Part shown: positions 48,703-57,517 of the stretch, piece after piece
Position numbering within the stretch: the first letter of the stretch is position 1
How the letters are laid out: every line of letters begins with the position of its first letter
NCBI RefSeq assembly: GCF_014621695.1
Contig: NZ_CP061281.1
Location: forward strand, 4,836,001 to 4,900,000
Origin: Streptomyces xanthii
GTDB taxonomy: Bacteria > Actinomycetota > Actinomycetes > Streptomycetales > Streptomycetaceae
Reading direction: 5' to 3'
DNA length: 64,000 bases
Notes under the pieces: generated by a model
Told to the model about the DNA's origin: nothing
Databases searched by the model: none
The model's input: the letters and a program-made list of their open reading frames with translations, nothing else
Program-made: the position numbers and the translations under genes

Positions 48703-50210
48703 GCGACGCGGCCGTGGCCACCACCCTGTTCGGCGCCTTCATGGTCGCCACCGTCGCCCTCGGACTGCTCGCCGTGCGCGGCAAGGGACGCGGCGGCGGG
48801 CTCACCGAGTGGTCCGTCGGCGGCCGCAGCCTCGGGGCCGTCTTCATCTGGGTCCTCATGGCCGGCGAGGGCTACACCAGCTTCAGCTACCTCGGCGCCG
48901 CCGGCTGGGGCTACAACTTCGGCGCGCCCGTCCTCTACGTCGTCGCCTACATGTCCTGCGGCTACGCCGTCGGCTACGTCGTCGGACCGATGCTGTGGTC
49001 GTACGCCCGCACCCACGGCCTGGTCAGCATCACCGACATGATCGCCCACCGCTACGGCCGGCCCTGGCTCGGCGCCGCCGTCGCGATCCTCGTCACCGTC
49101 TTCCTGCTCCCGTACATCCAGCTGCAGATCACCGGCATGGGCGTCGTCGTCTCGACGATCTCCTACGGCGCCGTCAGCCTGAACTGGGCCTACTTCGTCG
49201 GCTTCGCCGTCACCACCACGTTCGTCGTCGTCAGCGGCCTGCGCGGCAGCGCCTGGGTGTCCGTCCTCAAGGACCTCCTCGTCATCGTCACGCTCGCCTT
49301 CCTCGCCGTGTACGTGCCGCTGCACTACTTCGACGGCTACGGGGACTTCATGGGACGGCTCGTCGACGAGAAGAGCGCCTGGCTGACGCTGCCGGGCGCC
49401 GGGGGCAGCCCGTACGGGCAGGGCTGGTTCGCGACCACGACCGTCCTCAACGCGCTGACCGTCGTCATCTTCCCGACCACCGTCGCCGGCTACCTCGGGG
49501 CACGCAACGCCGACGCGCTGCGCCGCAACGCGATCTGGCTGCCCGCCTACAACGTCCTGCTCTTCGTGCCGATGCTGCTCGGCATGGCCGCCCTGTTCGT
49601 CGTGCCCGGACTGACCGGCGCCGAGTCGAACCTCGCCCTGTTCAAGCTAGTCGTCGACTCGCTGCCCGCCTGGGCCGTCGGCGTCATCGGGGTCGCCGCC
49701 GCACTCTCCTCGATCGTGCCGATGGCCGTGTTCATGCTGGTCATCGGCACGATGTGGGGCAGCAGCGTGCTGTCGCTCGTGCCCCGCTGGCAGGACTCGT
49801 CACGGGCGCAGAAGACCGGCTCGCAGATCGTCGTCGTCATCGCCGGCGGCCTCGCCCTGATCCTCACCTACGCCGCGCCCAACACCCTCGTCCGGCTCTC
49901 CCTCATCTCCTACGAGGGCATGGCCCAGCTCGTCCCCATGCTGCTCGTCGGGCTGCTGTGGCGGCGGATCGGCTTCGCCGCGGCGGTCGGCGGGCTCACG
50001 GTCGGCGTCGCCGTCGTGTGCGCGCTCGTCTTCAGCGAGCACGATCCGGTGCTCGGAGTGAACGCCGGCATCGTCGCCCTCGCCGCGAACCTCGCCGTCA
50101 CCCTCCTGATCACCTACGTGTGGCCGGCGGACCGCGATCCCCGGCCGGACCACGAGCTCCTCGCCCGGGACCCGATCGACCCGCCGCCGCACGAGCGGGT
50201 GCCTGTATAA
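48699..50210 (+). CDS. Sodium:solute symporter (SSS family)
   Basis: A 503-aa Na+-coupled symporter with about thirteen hydrophobic segments. Family signatures: GRSLGAVFIWVLMAGEGYTSF, MLWSYARTHGLVSITDMI, and the second region FPTTVAGYLGARNADALRRN. It belongs to the same family as PutP and monocarboxylate (MctC-like) permeases; the presence of DUF3311 suggests organic-acid or amino-acid uptake. ATG 48699 overlaps the DUF3311 stop (ATGA), so the two are coupled. Confidence 0.92.
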   Translation: MSDAAVATTLFGAFMVATVALGLLAVRGKGRGGGLTEWSVGGRSLGAVFIWVLMAGEGYTSFSYLGAAGWGYNFGAPVLYVVAYMSCGYAVGYVVGPMLWSYARTHGLVSITDMIAHRYGRPWLGAAVAILVTVFLLPYIQLQITGMGVVVSTISYGAVSLNWAYFVGFAVTTTFVVVSGLRGSAWVSVLKDLLVIVTLAFLAVYVPLHYFDGYGDFMGRLVDEKSAWLTLPGAGGSPYGQGWFATTTVLNALTVVIFPTTVAGYLGARNADALRRNAIWLPAYNVLLFVPMLLGMAALFVVPGLTGAESNLALFKLVVDSLPAWAVGVIGVAAALSSIVPMAVFMLVIGTMWGSSVLSLVPRWQDSSRAQKTGSQIVVVIAGGLALILTYAAPNTLVRLSLISYEGMAQLVPMLLVGLLWRRIGFAAAVGGLTVGVAVVCALVFSEHDPVLGVNAGIVALAANLAVTLLITYVWPADRDPRPDHELLARDPIDPPPHERVPV

Positions 50211-50260
50211 CTGACGGAGCTGGACAGGACCCGGAGCGGACGAGGAACGGAGGGGAGCGC

Positions 50261-50578
50261 ATGGACAGGAAGAACACCTGGGGCGCCGTCCTGCGCCCCG
50301 TCGCGCTCCTGCTGTTCCTGCTCGTCGAGGCCGTCGTCGTCGACACCGGCAGCCTCGCCGGGGCCGTCGCCCTCGCCGCGACCGCCGCCGTGGGCTCCGC
50401 CCTCACTGTCTGCTCCGTGCTCGCCGCGCGCAGCGCGCCCGCCGTGCCGCCCACCCGGGTCCGCACGGCCATCCGCGACCGGGAGCAGCGCACCGCGTTC
50501 CTGCCCCAGCGCGATCCCGACGCGCGGGGCCGCACCAGGCCCCGAGCACCCGGACGTCTCGTCCCGACGGCCTGCTGA
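50261..50578 (+). CDS. DUF6412-like small membrane protein
   Basis: A 105-aa protein with two membrane segments (VLRPVALLLFLLVEAVVVD; AGAVALAATAAVGSALTVCS) and a basic C-terminal tail with RDREQRTAFLPQRDPDARGR. That tail (TAFLPQRDPDA) and the place directly before a yidC paralogue match a family annotated as DUF6412 in streptomycetes. The ATG at 50261 has a cggaggggag site. It may assist the YidC paralogue. Confidence 0.8.
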   Translation: MDRKNTWGAVLRPVALLLFLLVEAVVVDTGSLAGAVALAATAAVGSALTVCSVLAARSAPAVPPTRVRTAIRDREQRTAFLPQRDPDARGRTRPRAPGRLVPTAC

Positions 50579-50681
50579 CCCGGCCCGGTCCCCGGTGACC
50601 GGCCCTCCCTCCGCAGTCCGTCACGCCGCGCAGTCCGTTCTCTGTCCCGGCACGACGAGACCCCCGGAGGGCTCACCACTC

Positions 50682-51464
50682 ATGTCGTCCATCCTGTCGT
50701 CGTTCATGTCCGTCTTCGCGAGCCTGGTCGCCGGCCTCGCCGACGTGCTCGACCCGCTCTTCCACGGCGCCTCCACGGCCGCCGCCATCGTCCTGTTCAC
50801 CGCGCTCGTCCGCCTCCTCGTCCACCCGCTGTCCCGGGCCGGGGCGCGCGGGCAGCGGGAACGCCTCAAGCTGCAGCCGCGCATCGCCGAGCTGCGCAAG
50901 AAGCACAAGAAGAACCCCGAGGCACTGCAGAAGGCGATCCTCGAACTGCACCGCGAGGAGAAGGTCTCGCCGCTGTCCGGGTGCCTGCCGATGCTGTTCC
51001 AGATGCCGGCGTTCTTCCTGCTCTACCACCTGTTCTCCAGCCGCAGCATCGGCGGCGACCCCAACGAGCTCCTGGGGCACACCCTGGGCGGCGCCCCGCT
51101 CGGCGGCCGGTTCGCGGACGCGCTCGGACACGGCGGGCTCCTCGGCGAGCAGGGGCTCGTGTACGTGGCGCTGTTCGCGCTCGTCGCGACCGTGGCCACG
51201 TTCAACTACCGGCGGACCAAGCGACAGATGGCGCTGTCCGCGCGGCCCGAGGCCACCGGTGACGGCGGAGGCCAGCAGGTGCCGGGCATGGCGGCGATGA
51301 ATCGGCTCATGCCGCTGATGTCCTTCATGACCCTTTTCTCCGTGGCGTTCGTGCCGCTCGCCGCCGCGCTCTACATCGTGACCTCCACGACGTGGAGCGC
51401 CGTCGAGCGCGCCGTCCTGTACCGGGACATGCCGTACGGGGCCGCCGCCGCGCCCGCGCTCTGA
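50682..51464 (+). CDS. YidC/Oxa1 family membrane protein insertase (paralogue)
   Basis: A 260-aa insertase-type protein. The order is hydrophobic start (LSSFMSVFASLVAGLADVLD), the cytoplasmic positively charged loop ERLKLQPRIAELRKKHKKNP, PLSGCLPMLFQMPAFFLLYH, and later helices (LVYVALFALVATVATFNY; MSFMTLFSVAFVPLAAALYIV). It is shorter than the main YidC, which in Streptomyces lies near oriC with rnpA; this is a second copy. ATG 50682 follows ggaggg by about 10 nt. Confidence 0.9.
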   Translation: MSSILSSFMSVFASLVAGLADVLDPLFHGASTAAAIVLFTALVRLLVHPLSRAGARGQRERLKLQPRIAELRKKHKKNPEALQKAILELHREEKVSPLSGCLPMLFQMPAFFLLYHLFSSRSIGGDPNELLGHTLGGAPLGGRFADALGHGGLLGEQGLVYVALFALVATVATFNYRRTKRQMALSARPEATGDGGGQQVPGMAAMNRLMPLMSFMTLFSVAFVPLAAALYIVTSTTWSAVERAVLYRDMPYGAAAAPAL

Positions 51465-51485
51465 CGGGCCCCGCGGCCCCGGTGG

Positions 51486-51519
51486 GTCCAGTCCGTGAAC
51501 GGGGTCTTGCGGACTGGAC
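51486..51519. promoter_or_regulatory. Inverted repeat upstream of FAH-family gene
   Basis: gtccagtccg (51486-51495) is the exact reverse complement of cggactggac (51510-51519), with 14 nt between. It lies 21 nt after the yidC paralogue's stop and 88 nt before the FAH gene's start. It may be a terminator or an operator. Confidence 0.45.
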
Positions 51520-51607
51520 GGGGAGCTTGGAGGATCGACCAGACCTCCGATGGCTTGACGCCGCACCTGGCCTTCGGGGCTCCTCCTAGATCAGAGGGAG
51601 TTACACC

Positions 51608-52465
51608 ATGAAGCTGCTGCGAGTCGGTCCCGCCGGAGCCGAGCGCCCCGCGCTCCTCGACGACGGGGGCACCCTGCGCGACCTGTCGGGCCTCGTGCCC
51701 GACGTCGACGGGGCGCTGCTCGCGGACGACGCCGCGCTCGACCGGGTCCGCGCCGCCGCGGCCTCCGGCGAGCTGCCCGCGCTCGACGCCGCCGGACTGC
51801 GCGTCGGGGCCCCGGTCGGCCGGATCGGCAAGGTCGTGTGCATCGGCCTGAACTACCACGACCACGCCGCCGAGACCGGTGCCGAGCCGCCCGCCGAGCC
51901 CGTCGTCTTCTTCAAGGCGGCGGACACGGTGGTCGGGCCGCACGACACGGTGCTCGTGCCGCGCGGTTCGCAGAAGACCGACTGGGAGGTGGAACTGGCC
52001 GTGGTCATCGGACGTACGGCCCGCTACGTCGAGTCCCACGAGGCCGCGCTCGCCTGTGTCGCGGGGTACGCGGTCGCCCACGACGTGTCCGAGCGCGAGT
52101 TCCAGATCGAGCGCGGCGGCACGTGGGACAAGGGCAAGAACTGCGAGACGTTCAACCCGCTGGGCCCGTGGCTCGTCACCGCCGACGAGGTCGCCGACCC
52201 GCAGGCGCTCGGCCTCCGGCTCTGGGTGAACGGCGAGCTCAAGCAGAACGGCAGCACGGCCGACCAGATCTTCTCGGTCGCCGAGGTCGTGCGGTACGTC
52301 AGCCAGTTCATGACCCTGTACCCCGGCGACGTCATCAACACCGGGACGCCGGCCGGCGTGGCCATGGGGCAGCCCGAGCCCAAGCCGTACCTTCGCGCCG
52401 GGGACGTCGTGGAGCTGGAGATCGACGGGCTCGGGCGCCAGCGTCAGGAACTCAAGCCGGCGTAG
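51608..52465 (+). CDS. Fumarylacetoacetate hydrolase family protein
   Basis: A 285-aa enzyme of the FAH superfamily. Signatures: IGKVVCIGLNYHDHAAE, FKAADTVVGPHD, the metal ligands in TDWEVELAVVIG (E-x-E), ending with GDVINTGTPAGVAMG. The group includes 2,4-didehydro-3-deoxy-L-fuconate/rhamnonate hydrolases and oxaloacetate decarboxylases; given the nearby oxidoreductase and ROK genes, sugar-acid catabolism is likely but unproven. ATG 51608 has agaggga 7 nt upstream. The end is near the structured repeat. Confidence 0.92.
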   Translation: MKLLRVGPAGAERPALLDDGGTLRDLSGLVPDVDGALLADDAALDRVRAAAASGELPALDAAGLRVGAPVGRIGKVVCIGLNYHDHAAETGAEPPAEPVVFFKAADTVVGPHDTVLVPRGSQKTDWEVELAVVIGRTARYVESHEAALACVAGYAVAHDVSEREFQIERGGTWDKGKNCETFNPLGPWLVTADEVADPQALGLRLWVNGELKQNGSTADQIFSVAEVVRYVSQFMTLYPGDVINTGTPAGVAMGQPEPKPYLRAGDVVELEIDGLGRQRQELKPA

Positions 52466-52570
52466 GGCTCCGCGTAGGGCTCCGCCGGGGGCGGGTTGTG
52501 GTGCGGGTCGGCTGCGCCCTGCGCCCCGGCGGTTCCCGCCGTAGGGGTTCCTGCCGTGGCCGGGTGCTGC

Positions 52571-52728
52571 GCCGTCGTGGTTGCTCGCGCAGTTCCCCGC
52601 GCCCCTGAAGGGCACACTTCGTGCGCTCCCCAGGGGCATGGTGCTCGCGCCCCGCGGCGGAGCCGCTGATCGGTACTGCCCCGCGCCCCTGAAGGGCGCA
52701 CTTCGTGCGCCCCCAGGGGCATCTCCGG
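52571..52728. repeat. Dispersed structured intergenic repeat, locus 2 (two units)
   Basis: The same two-unit arrangement as 2761-2918: cgcagttccccgcgcccctg, then the cacacttcgtgcg core, the linker ttgctcgcgccccgcg form, and a second unit. It fills the gap between the convergent FAH and UPF0303 genes. Confidence 0.85.
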
Positions 52729-52741
52729 CTCGGCGTGCCGG

Positions 52742-53212
52742 TTACGCCATGAACGCGGTCAGGGCTTCTGTCACCAAGGCGTGGTCTTCCAGTTGGGGGA
52801 GGCCTGAGACCGTGGCGACGCCGATGACGCCCGCGTCCCGTACCCGGAGGGGGAACGCGCCGCCGTGGGCCGCGTACACGTCGGGGTCGAGGCGGGAGGA
52901 CGCCTCGAACGTCGTGCCCTTGGCGCGGAACCGGCTCCCCACCAGGTACGACGAGGCGTGATAGCGCTCCACGACCCGCCGCTTGCGCGCGATCCACGCG
53001 TCGTTGTCCGGCGTCGACCCGGGCAGCGCAGCGTGGAACACCTGCTGTCCGCCCCGCGTGATGTCGATCGCGACCGGCGCCTGCCGCCCGCGCGCCAGCT
53101 CCACCAGCAGCGTGCCGAGCCGCCACGCGTCCTCGTACGAGAACGAGTCGAGGATCAGAGTGCGCTCCTGCTCCTCCAGCTCCGCCACCGAAGGGGTCTC
53201 GTTCGCGGTCAC
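52742..53212 (-). CDS. UPF0303/GlcG-like heme-degrading-domain family protein
   Basis: A 156-aa protein of the GlcG/HbpS-like fold (UPF0303). Signs: ELEEQERTLILDSFSYEDAW, LGTLLVELARGRQAPVAIDI, the KGTTFEASSRLDPDVYAAHG core, and FPLRVRDAGVIGVATVSGLP. The family is often annotated as heme-degrading, but the activity has not been shown for this type. GTG 53212 overlaps the oxidoreductase stop by 4 bp (GTGA), so it is coupled to that gene. Opposite the FAH gene. Confidence 0.88.
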   Translation of the reverse strand: MTANETPSVAELEEQERTLILDSFSYEDAWRLGTLLVELARGRQAPVAIDITRGGQQVFHAALPGSTPDNDAWIARKRRVVERYHASSYLVGSRFRAKGTTFEASSRLDPDVYAAHGGAFPLRVRDAGVIGVATVSGLPQLEDHALVTEALTAFMA

Positions 53213-54318
53213 AGGGTCACCACCAGTCCGTCGCGGGCGGAGCGCCGCGCCGCCTCCAGGACGTCGAGCGCGGCGGCGGCCTGCGTGGCCGGCACCGGGT
53301 TCGGGGCGCCGTCGCGCAGCGCCGCGGCGACGGCGGCGTAGTAGGCCGGGTAGTCGCCGTCGGCCGTCGGGACCGGGGTGCCGCCGCCGGTCAGCGGGGA
53401 CTCTCCGGAGCCGACGCGGCCCCACATCGTCTCGGGCTCCACGCCCCACGGCTTCCCCGCCCGCGGCCGCTCACCCTCGCGCAGCGCCGCCTCCTGCGGG
53501 TCCAGGCCGTACTTCACGTAGCCCGCCTCAGAGCCGAGGACGCGGAAGCGCGGGCCGAGCTGGGCGGTGGTCGCGGAGACGTAGAGGTGCGAGCGGACCC
53601 CGTTCGCGTGCGTGATCGCGATGAATGTGTCGTCGTCCGCCTCCGCGCCCGCCCGGCGCACGTCCGACTCCGCGTACACGGAGGCCGCCGGGCCGAACAG
53701 CACCAGGGCCTGGTCGACGACGTGGCTGCCGAGGTCGTAGAGGAGACCGCCGATCTCCTCCGGGTTCCCCGACTCGCGCCAGCCGCCCTTGGGGCGCGGG
53801 CGCCAGCGCTCGAAGCGGGACTCGAAACGCCACACGTCGCCGAGCGTGCCGTCGGCGAGGAGCCGCTGGAGGGTGCGGAAGTCGTTGTCCCAGCGGCGGT
53901 TCTGGAAGACGGAGAGGAACAGGTCCTTCTCCTCGGCGAGGGCGGCGAGCGTCCGGGCCTCGGCCGCCGTGCCCGCGATCGGCTTGTCCACGACGACCGG
54001 CAGGCCCGCCTCCAGGGCGGCGGTGGCGAGCGGTACGTGCGTCTTGTTCGGCGACGCGAGGACGATCAGGTCGAGCTCGCCGGCCCGCGCCCACAGCTCC
54101 TCGGGGCGCCCGGCGAAGCGCAGCCCGGCGCCGTGCTCGGCGCGGGCCTGCTCCTGCCGCTCGGGGTTCGAGGTGACGACCGTGTCGAGGACGAGGCCCT
54201 CGGTCGCGGCGATCAGCGGGGCGTGGAAGACGGAACCCGCCAGGCCGTATCCGACGAGCCCCACGCGGAGCGGCCCGCTTCCACCATTCATGCCAGTCGT
54301 ACCAGTCGTGCCAGTCAT
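53209..54318 (-). CDS. Gfo/Idh/MocA family oxidoreductase
   Basis: A 369-aa NAD(P)-dependent sugar-type dehydrogenase. The Rossmann motif is LRVGLVGYGLAGSVFHAPL, then VLASPNKTHVPLA and the catalytic-lysine region VVVDKPIAG (E/D-K-P); QNRRWDNDF and LYDLGSHVVDQAL follow. Substrate unknown. ATG 54318 gives MTGTTGTTG; ATG 54291 is an alternative, and neither has a clear ribosome-binding site. It is divergent from the ROK regulator and coupled to the UPF0303 gene, consistent with a small ROK-controlled catabolic unit. Confidence 0.92.
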   Translation of the reverse strand: MTGTTGTTGMNGGSGPLRVGLVGYGLAGSVFHAPLIAATEGLVLDTVVTSNPERQEQARAEHGAGLRFAGRPEELWARAGELDLIVLASPNKTHVPLATAALEAGLPVVVDKPIAGTAAEARTLAALAEEKDLFLSVFQNRRWDNDFRTLQRLLADGTLGDVWRFESRFERWRPRPKGGWRESGNPEEIGGLLYDLGSHVVDQALVLFGPAASVYAESDVRRAGAEADDDTFIAITHANGVRSHLYVSATTAQLGPRFRVLGSEAGYVKYGLDPQEAALREGERPRAGKPWGVEPETMWGRVGSGESPLTGGGTPVPTADGDYPAYYAAVAAALRDGAPNPVPATQAAAALDVLEAARRSARDGLVVTL

Positions 54319-54330
54319 GCACCCACTTAA

Positions 54331-54343
54331 GCAACGGTGTTGC
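54331..54343. promoter_or_regulatory. Candidate ROK-regulator operator
   Basis: gcaac-ggt-gttgc, a 5-bp inverted repeat in the 55-bp gap between the divergent oxidoreductase and ROK genes, flanked by cttaa and caaag. The location fits auto- and divergent regulation by the ROK protein. Confidence 0.4.
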
Positions 54344-54373
54344 CAAAGTGCAAGCGGGAGGCACAATGGCCAG

Positions 54374-55525
54374 GTGAACACGCACGTCACCCATGTCGGC
54401 CCCAGCACGGGGGTGAACCTCGCGGCCCTGCGCGGGCACAACGCCGCGCTCGTCCTCGACCTCCTCCGCACCGCGGGCGAACCCGGGATCAGCCGCCTGG
54501 AGCTCGCCGAGCGCACCGGCCTGACCCCGCAGGCCGTCAGCAAGATCACGGCGCGGCTGCGCGCCGACGGACTCGTCGTCGAGGCGGGCCGGCGCGCCTC
54601 GACCGGCGGCAAGCCGCGCACCGTGCTGCGGCTCGTCGCCGGAGCCGGGCACGCGGTCGGGCTCCACCTGGACCGGGACGAACTGCGGACCGTGCTGACC
54701 GACCTCGCCGGGGACGTGGTGGCCGCGCGGCGCGCCCCCATGGACCTCGGGGCCGGGGCCGACGCGGTCCTGACCACCGCCGCCTGCGAGATCGACCAGC
54801 TGCTCGCCGAAGGGGAGGCGGCCGGGGGCGACTCCGTGCTCGGGGTCGGCGTCGCCGTGCCGGGACCGCTCGATCACGCCGGGGGCGTGCTGCACCGGGT
54901 CACCGGATTCCCGCAGTGGGACGGCTTCCCGCTGCGGGACGCGCTCGCCGAGCGGCTCGGGCTGCCGGTCGTCGTCGACAAGGACACGAACGCGGCGGCG
55001 CTCGGGCTCGCGCTGGTCGGGGCCGCGGGGGAGGGCGGGCGTTCGTTCGCGTATCTGCATCTGGGGACGGGACTCGGGGCGGGGCTCGTGCTCGACGGGG
55101 CGCTGTACCGGGGGGAGCGGACCGGGGCCGGGGAGTTCGGGCACCAGGTGATCCAGCTGGACGGGCCCCCGTGCGAGTGCGGGAACCGGGGCTGCATCGA
55201 GGCGATCTGCCTGGCCGCCGTCGCCGCCGGGGACGTCGAGGAGGCGGCACGGGTCCTCGGGGAGGGCGCCGGGAACCTGGTCGGCCTGCTCGACATCGAC
55301 GCGGTGCTGCTCGGGGGCCGGACGGTGAGCGCGGCGGAGGACCTTTTCGTACGAGGAGTCGGCGCCGTCGTGGAGACGCGGGCCCGGCGCGGAGGCGGGG
55401 GCCGCTCGATACCGGTGCGCTCGGCGCCGGGCGGCCCCACCCTGGTCGTGGAGGGCGCCGCCCAACTCATCCTCGCCCCGCTCTTCGGCCGAGGCACAGG
55501 CAAAATCCCCTCCCGCCGCCCCTGA
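54374..55525 (+). CDS. ROK family transcriptional regulator
   Basis: A 383-aa regulator. The N-terminal winged HTH (about 20-80: NAALVLDLLRTAGEPGISRL; LTPQAVSKITARLRADGLV) is followed by a ROK sugar-kinase-like domain with DKDTNAAALG, GEFGHQVIQLDGPPCECGNRGCIEA (the zinc-binding C-x-C-G-x2-G-C-x-E), cut here to its core CECGNRGCIEA. The ATP-binding DxGxT is not conserved, as in repressors. GTG 54374. It is predicted to respond to a sugar or sugar acid and to control the divergent oxidoreductase/UPF0303 genes. Confidence 0.92.
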   Translation: MNTHVTHVGPSTGVNLAALRGHNAALVLDLLRTAGEPGISRLELAERTGLTPQAVSKITARLRADGLVVEAGRRASTGGKPRTVLRLVAGAGHAVGLHLDRDELRTVLTDLAGDVVAARRAPMDLGAGADAVLTTAACEIDQLLAEGEAAGGDSVLGVGVAVPGPLDHAGGVLHRVTGFPQWDGFPLRDALAERLGLPVVVDKDTNAAALGLALVGAAGEGGRSFAYLHLGTGLGAGLVLDGALYRGERTGAGEFGHQVIQLDGPPCECGNRGCIEAICLAAVAAGDVEEAARVLGEGAGNLVGLLDIDAVLLGGRTVSAAEDLFVRGVGAVVETRARRGGGGRSIPVRSAPGGPTLVVEGAAQLILAPLFGRGTGKIPSRRP

Positions 55526-55557
55526 CCCTCCGGCAGCGCCTCCGTCGCGGGGGCCCA

Positions 55558-55620
55558 TGTGCCCCTGGGGCGCACGAAGTGTGCCTTCAGGGGCGCGGGG
55601 AACTGCGCGATCAGCCACGA
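55558..55620. repeat. Dispersed structured intergenic repeat, locus 3 (single unit, inverted)
   Basis: gcccctggggcgcacgaagt, gtgccttcag and gggcgcggggaactgcgcga together are the reverse complement of the unit at 2783-2830. It lies just downstream of the ROK gene. Confidence 0.85.
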
Positions 55621-55660
55621 CGGCGCAGCGGTCGGCGACGATGCCCGCCCCCTACGGCGG

Positions 55661-55690
55661 GGCCCCGCCCCCGGCGCCCCGGGCGGGGCC
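55661..55690. terminator. GC-rich hairpin
   Basis: ggccccgccc (55661-55670) pairs perfectly with gggcggggcc (55681-55690) around a 10-nt loop. No T-run. It probably ends transcription from the ROK gene together with the repeat. Confidence 0.5.
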
Positions 55691-55840
55691 TGGCGACAAC
55701 TCCGCGCCCCCAGGCTGACAGTCGTACTGGTCCGATCGGGGGGAGCGGCGCGTACCCCAGGCGTGCCGGGCGAACCGGACACCACAAGGGTGCCAGCCTG
55801 ACTGACCCGGTTCCGCGACCAGCAAAGGCAGAGCAACCGC

Positions 55841-56653
55841 ATGCGACCGCGCCGCCCGACCGCCCTCGCCCTCACTGCCGCCGCCGCCCTCACCCTCCCC
55901 CTGAACCCCACCGCGACCCCCACCGCCACCGCGGCCCCCGCCCCGGCCGCCCCCTGCGAAACCACCCGCACCACCCCCACCCGCTTCCCCCTCACCACCC
56001 GCATCGACGCCGGCCCCGACACCTACCGCCCCGGCGACGGCCCCCGCACCTGGTCGATCACCCTCACCAACCACACCCCCACCCGCTGCACCTCCCTGCA
56101 CCCCGTCCTCGTCCTCGTCGACGACAGCAGGAAACTCCGCCCCACAGGCATCCGGCTCGAGTTCCGCGACGGCGCCCGCTGGCACCCCGTCGCCTTCGAG
56201 CACACCGACCAGGACGAGAACGTGGGCGTCATCGGCGCGGACACCGGCGGCTTCTCCGTGGAGCCCGGCGAGACGGTCACCGTGCCGGTACGGCTCGCGT
56301 TCAGCGAGGACACCCGCCCCGACCACGTCGTCGCCGACGCCGCCCTCGTTCAGCGCAGGGACGACGACGGCGACTGGGTCGGGGAGTCCGGCCACTACCC
56401 CTTCGACATCGTCACCGACGACGAGGGAGGGGGAGAGGAAGAGGCAGGGGAGGCCCGGGCTGACGCGGAGAACGGGGGCGGGGACGCCGCCACCTCCGAC
56501 CGCCCCGGCGGAACCACCCTCGCCGGCGAACTGGCCCGCACCGGCCCCGACGCCCCCCTCACCGCCCTCGCCGCCACGGCCGGCCTCTGCCTGCTCGGCG
56601 GCGCCGCCGCACTCCTCCTGATCCGGCGCCGCACGGCGGCCCGGCGCCACTGA
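55841..56653 (+). CDS. Secreted LAXTG-type cell-wall-anchored protein
   Basis: A 270-aa surface protein. The signal peptide is MRPRRPTALALTAAAALTLP; the mature region has an Ig-like beta domain (TWSITLTNHTPTRC; VTVPVRLAFSED) and an acidic, Gly/Glu-rich spacer. The C-terminus is a sorting signal: LARTG (about residues 230-234), a hydrophobic stretch (AGLCLLGGAAALLLI) and the positive tail RRRTAARRH. LAXTG is the motif of class E sortases, one of which is encoded at 47594. Function of the exposed domain is unknown. Confidence 0.85.
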   Translation: MRPRRPTALALTAAAALTLPLNPTATPTATAAPAPAAPCETTRTTPTRFPLTTRIDAGPDTYRPGDGPRTWSITLTNHTPTRCTSLHPVLVLVDDSRKLRPTGIRLEFRDGARWHPVAFEHTDQDENVGVIGADTGGFSVEPGETVTVPVRLAFSEDTRPDHVVADAALVQRRDDDGDWVGESGHYPFDIVTDDEGGGEEEAGEARADAENGGGDAATSDRPGGTTLAGELARTGPDAPLTALAATAGLCLLGGAAALLLIRRRTAARRH

Positions 56654-56700
56654 CCGGTACCCGGCGCCGGCGGTTCACCCACGTCTGCGACGATCCCCGC

Positions 56701-57468
56701 GTGGACTACCCGAACGACCTGGACCCCGGCGCCCCGGTGCGCGGCGGCGTGCCCGAGCACGGACGCATCCCCAAGTACTACGCGGTCAAGGCCCAACTGA
56801 CCGCACTGCTCAACGACTTGGCCGAGGGCGAGACGCTGCCGACCGAGCGCGATCTCGCCGTCCGGTACGCCGTCTCCCGCGACACCGTGCGCCAGGCCCT
56901 GCGCGAACTGCTCCTGGAGGGGCGGCTGCGCCGTCAGGGCCGCGGGACCGTCGCCGCGGGCCCCAAACTGGCCCAGCCCCTCTCCCTGGCCTCCTACACC
57001 GAGGGCGTCCGCCGCCAGGGCCGCCGCCCCGGCCGCACGCTCATCGGCCTCGACCGTTTCCCCTGCCCGCCCGCGCTCGCCGCCGAGACCGGCCTCGAAC
57101 GCGGCGAGCCCGTCTGGCACATGGAGCGCGTCCTGCTCGCCGACGACGAACGCGTCGGTCTCGAGTCCACCTACGTCGCCGTGGCCCGCATGCCGCACCT
57201 CGACACCGAGTTCGACCCGGACTCTTCCTTCTACTCCTACGTCCACGAGCGGCTCGGCATCGACTTCGGCTCGGCCGACGAACGCATCGAGACCGTCCTC
57301 GCCACCCCTCGCGAGGCCCTCCTCATCGGCACGCCGCCCGCCCTCCCGATGCTCCTCATCCACCGCGTCTCCTACGATCCGGCGGGCCGCGCCACCGAAC
57401 GCGTCCGCACCCTCTACCGCGGCGACCGCTTCTCCTTCACGACCCGCCTCGGCGCCGACAGCCAGTAG
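56701..57468 (+). CDS. GntR family regulator with UTRA domain (HutC subfamily)
   Basis: A 255-aa regulator. The N-terminal winged HTH (about 20-90) has KYYAVKAQLTALLNDLAEGE, LPTERDLAVRYAVSRDTVRQ and LRELLLEGRLRRQGRGT; the UTRA ligand domain (about 100-250) has GRTLIGLDRFPCPPALAAE, MERVLLADDERVGLESTY and ending RTLYRGDRFSF. HutC-type regulators of phosphonate genes (PhnF, PhnR-like) are of this type. GTG 56701. It stands immediately upstream of, and in the same direction as, the ABC importer operon and is its likely regulator. Confidence 0.92.
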   Translation: MDYPNDLDPGAPVRGGVPEHGRIPKYYAVKAQLTALLNDLAEGETLPTERDLAVRYAVSRDTVRQALRELLLEGRLRRQGRGTVAAGPKLAQPLSLASYTEGVRRQGRRPGRTLIGLDRFPCPPALAAETGLERGEPVWHMERVLLADDERVGLESTYVAVARMPHLDTEFDPDSSFYSYVHERLGIDFGSADERIETVLATPREALLIGTPPALPMLLIHRVSYDPAGRATERVRTLYRGDRFSFTTRLGADSQ

Positions 57469-57517
57469 GCGGCGAAAGACTCGACGGTCCCGCCCCCAAC
57501 TCCGTATGTAACGCAGT

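Larger units (their letters stand above)
55526..55840. other. 315-bp gene-free stretch
   Basis: This holds a reverse-oriented unit of the dispersed repeat (about 55558-55620), a GC-rich hairpin (55661-55690), and then about 150 bp without recognised structure up to the start of the LAXTG protein gene. No gene was seen. Confidence 0.7.
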
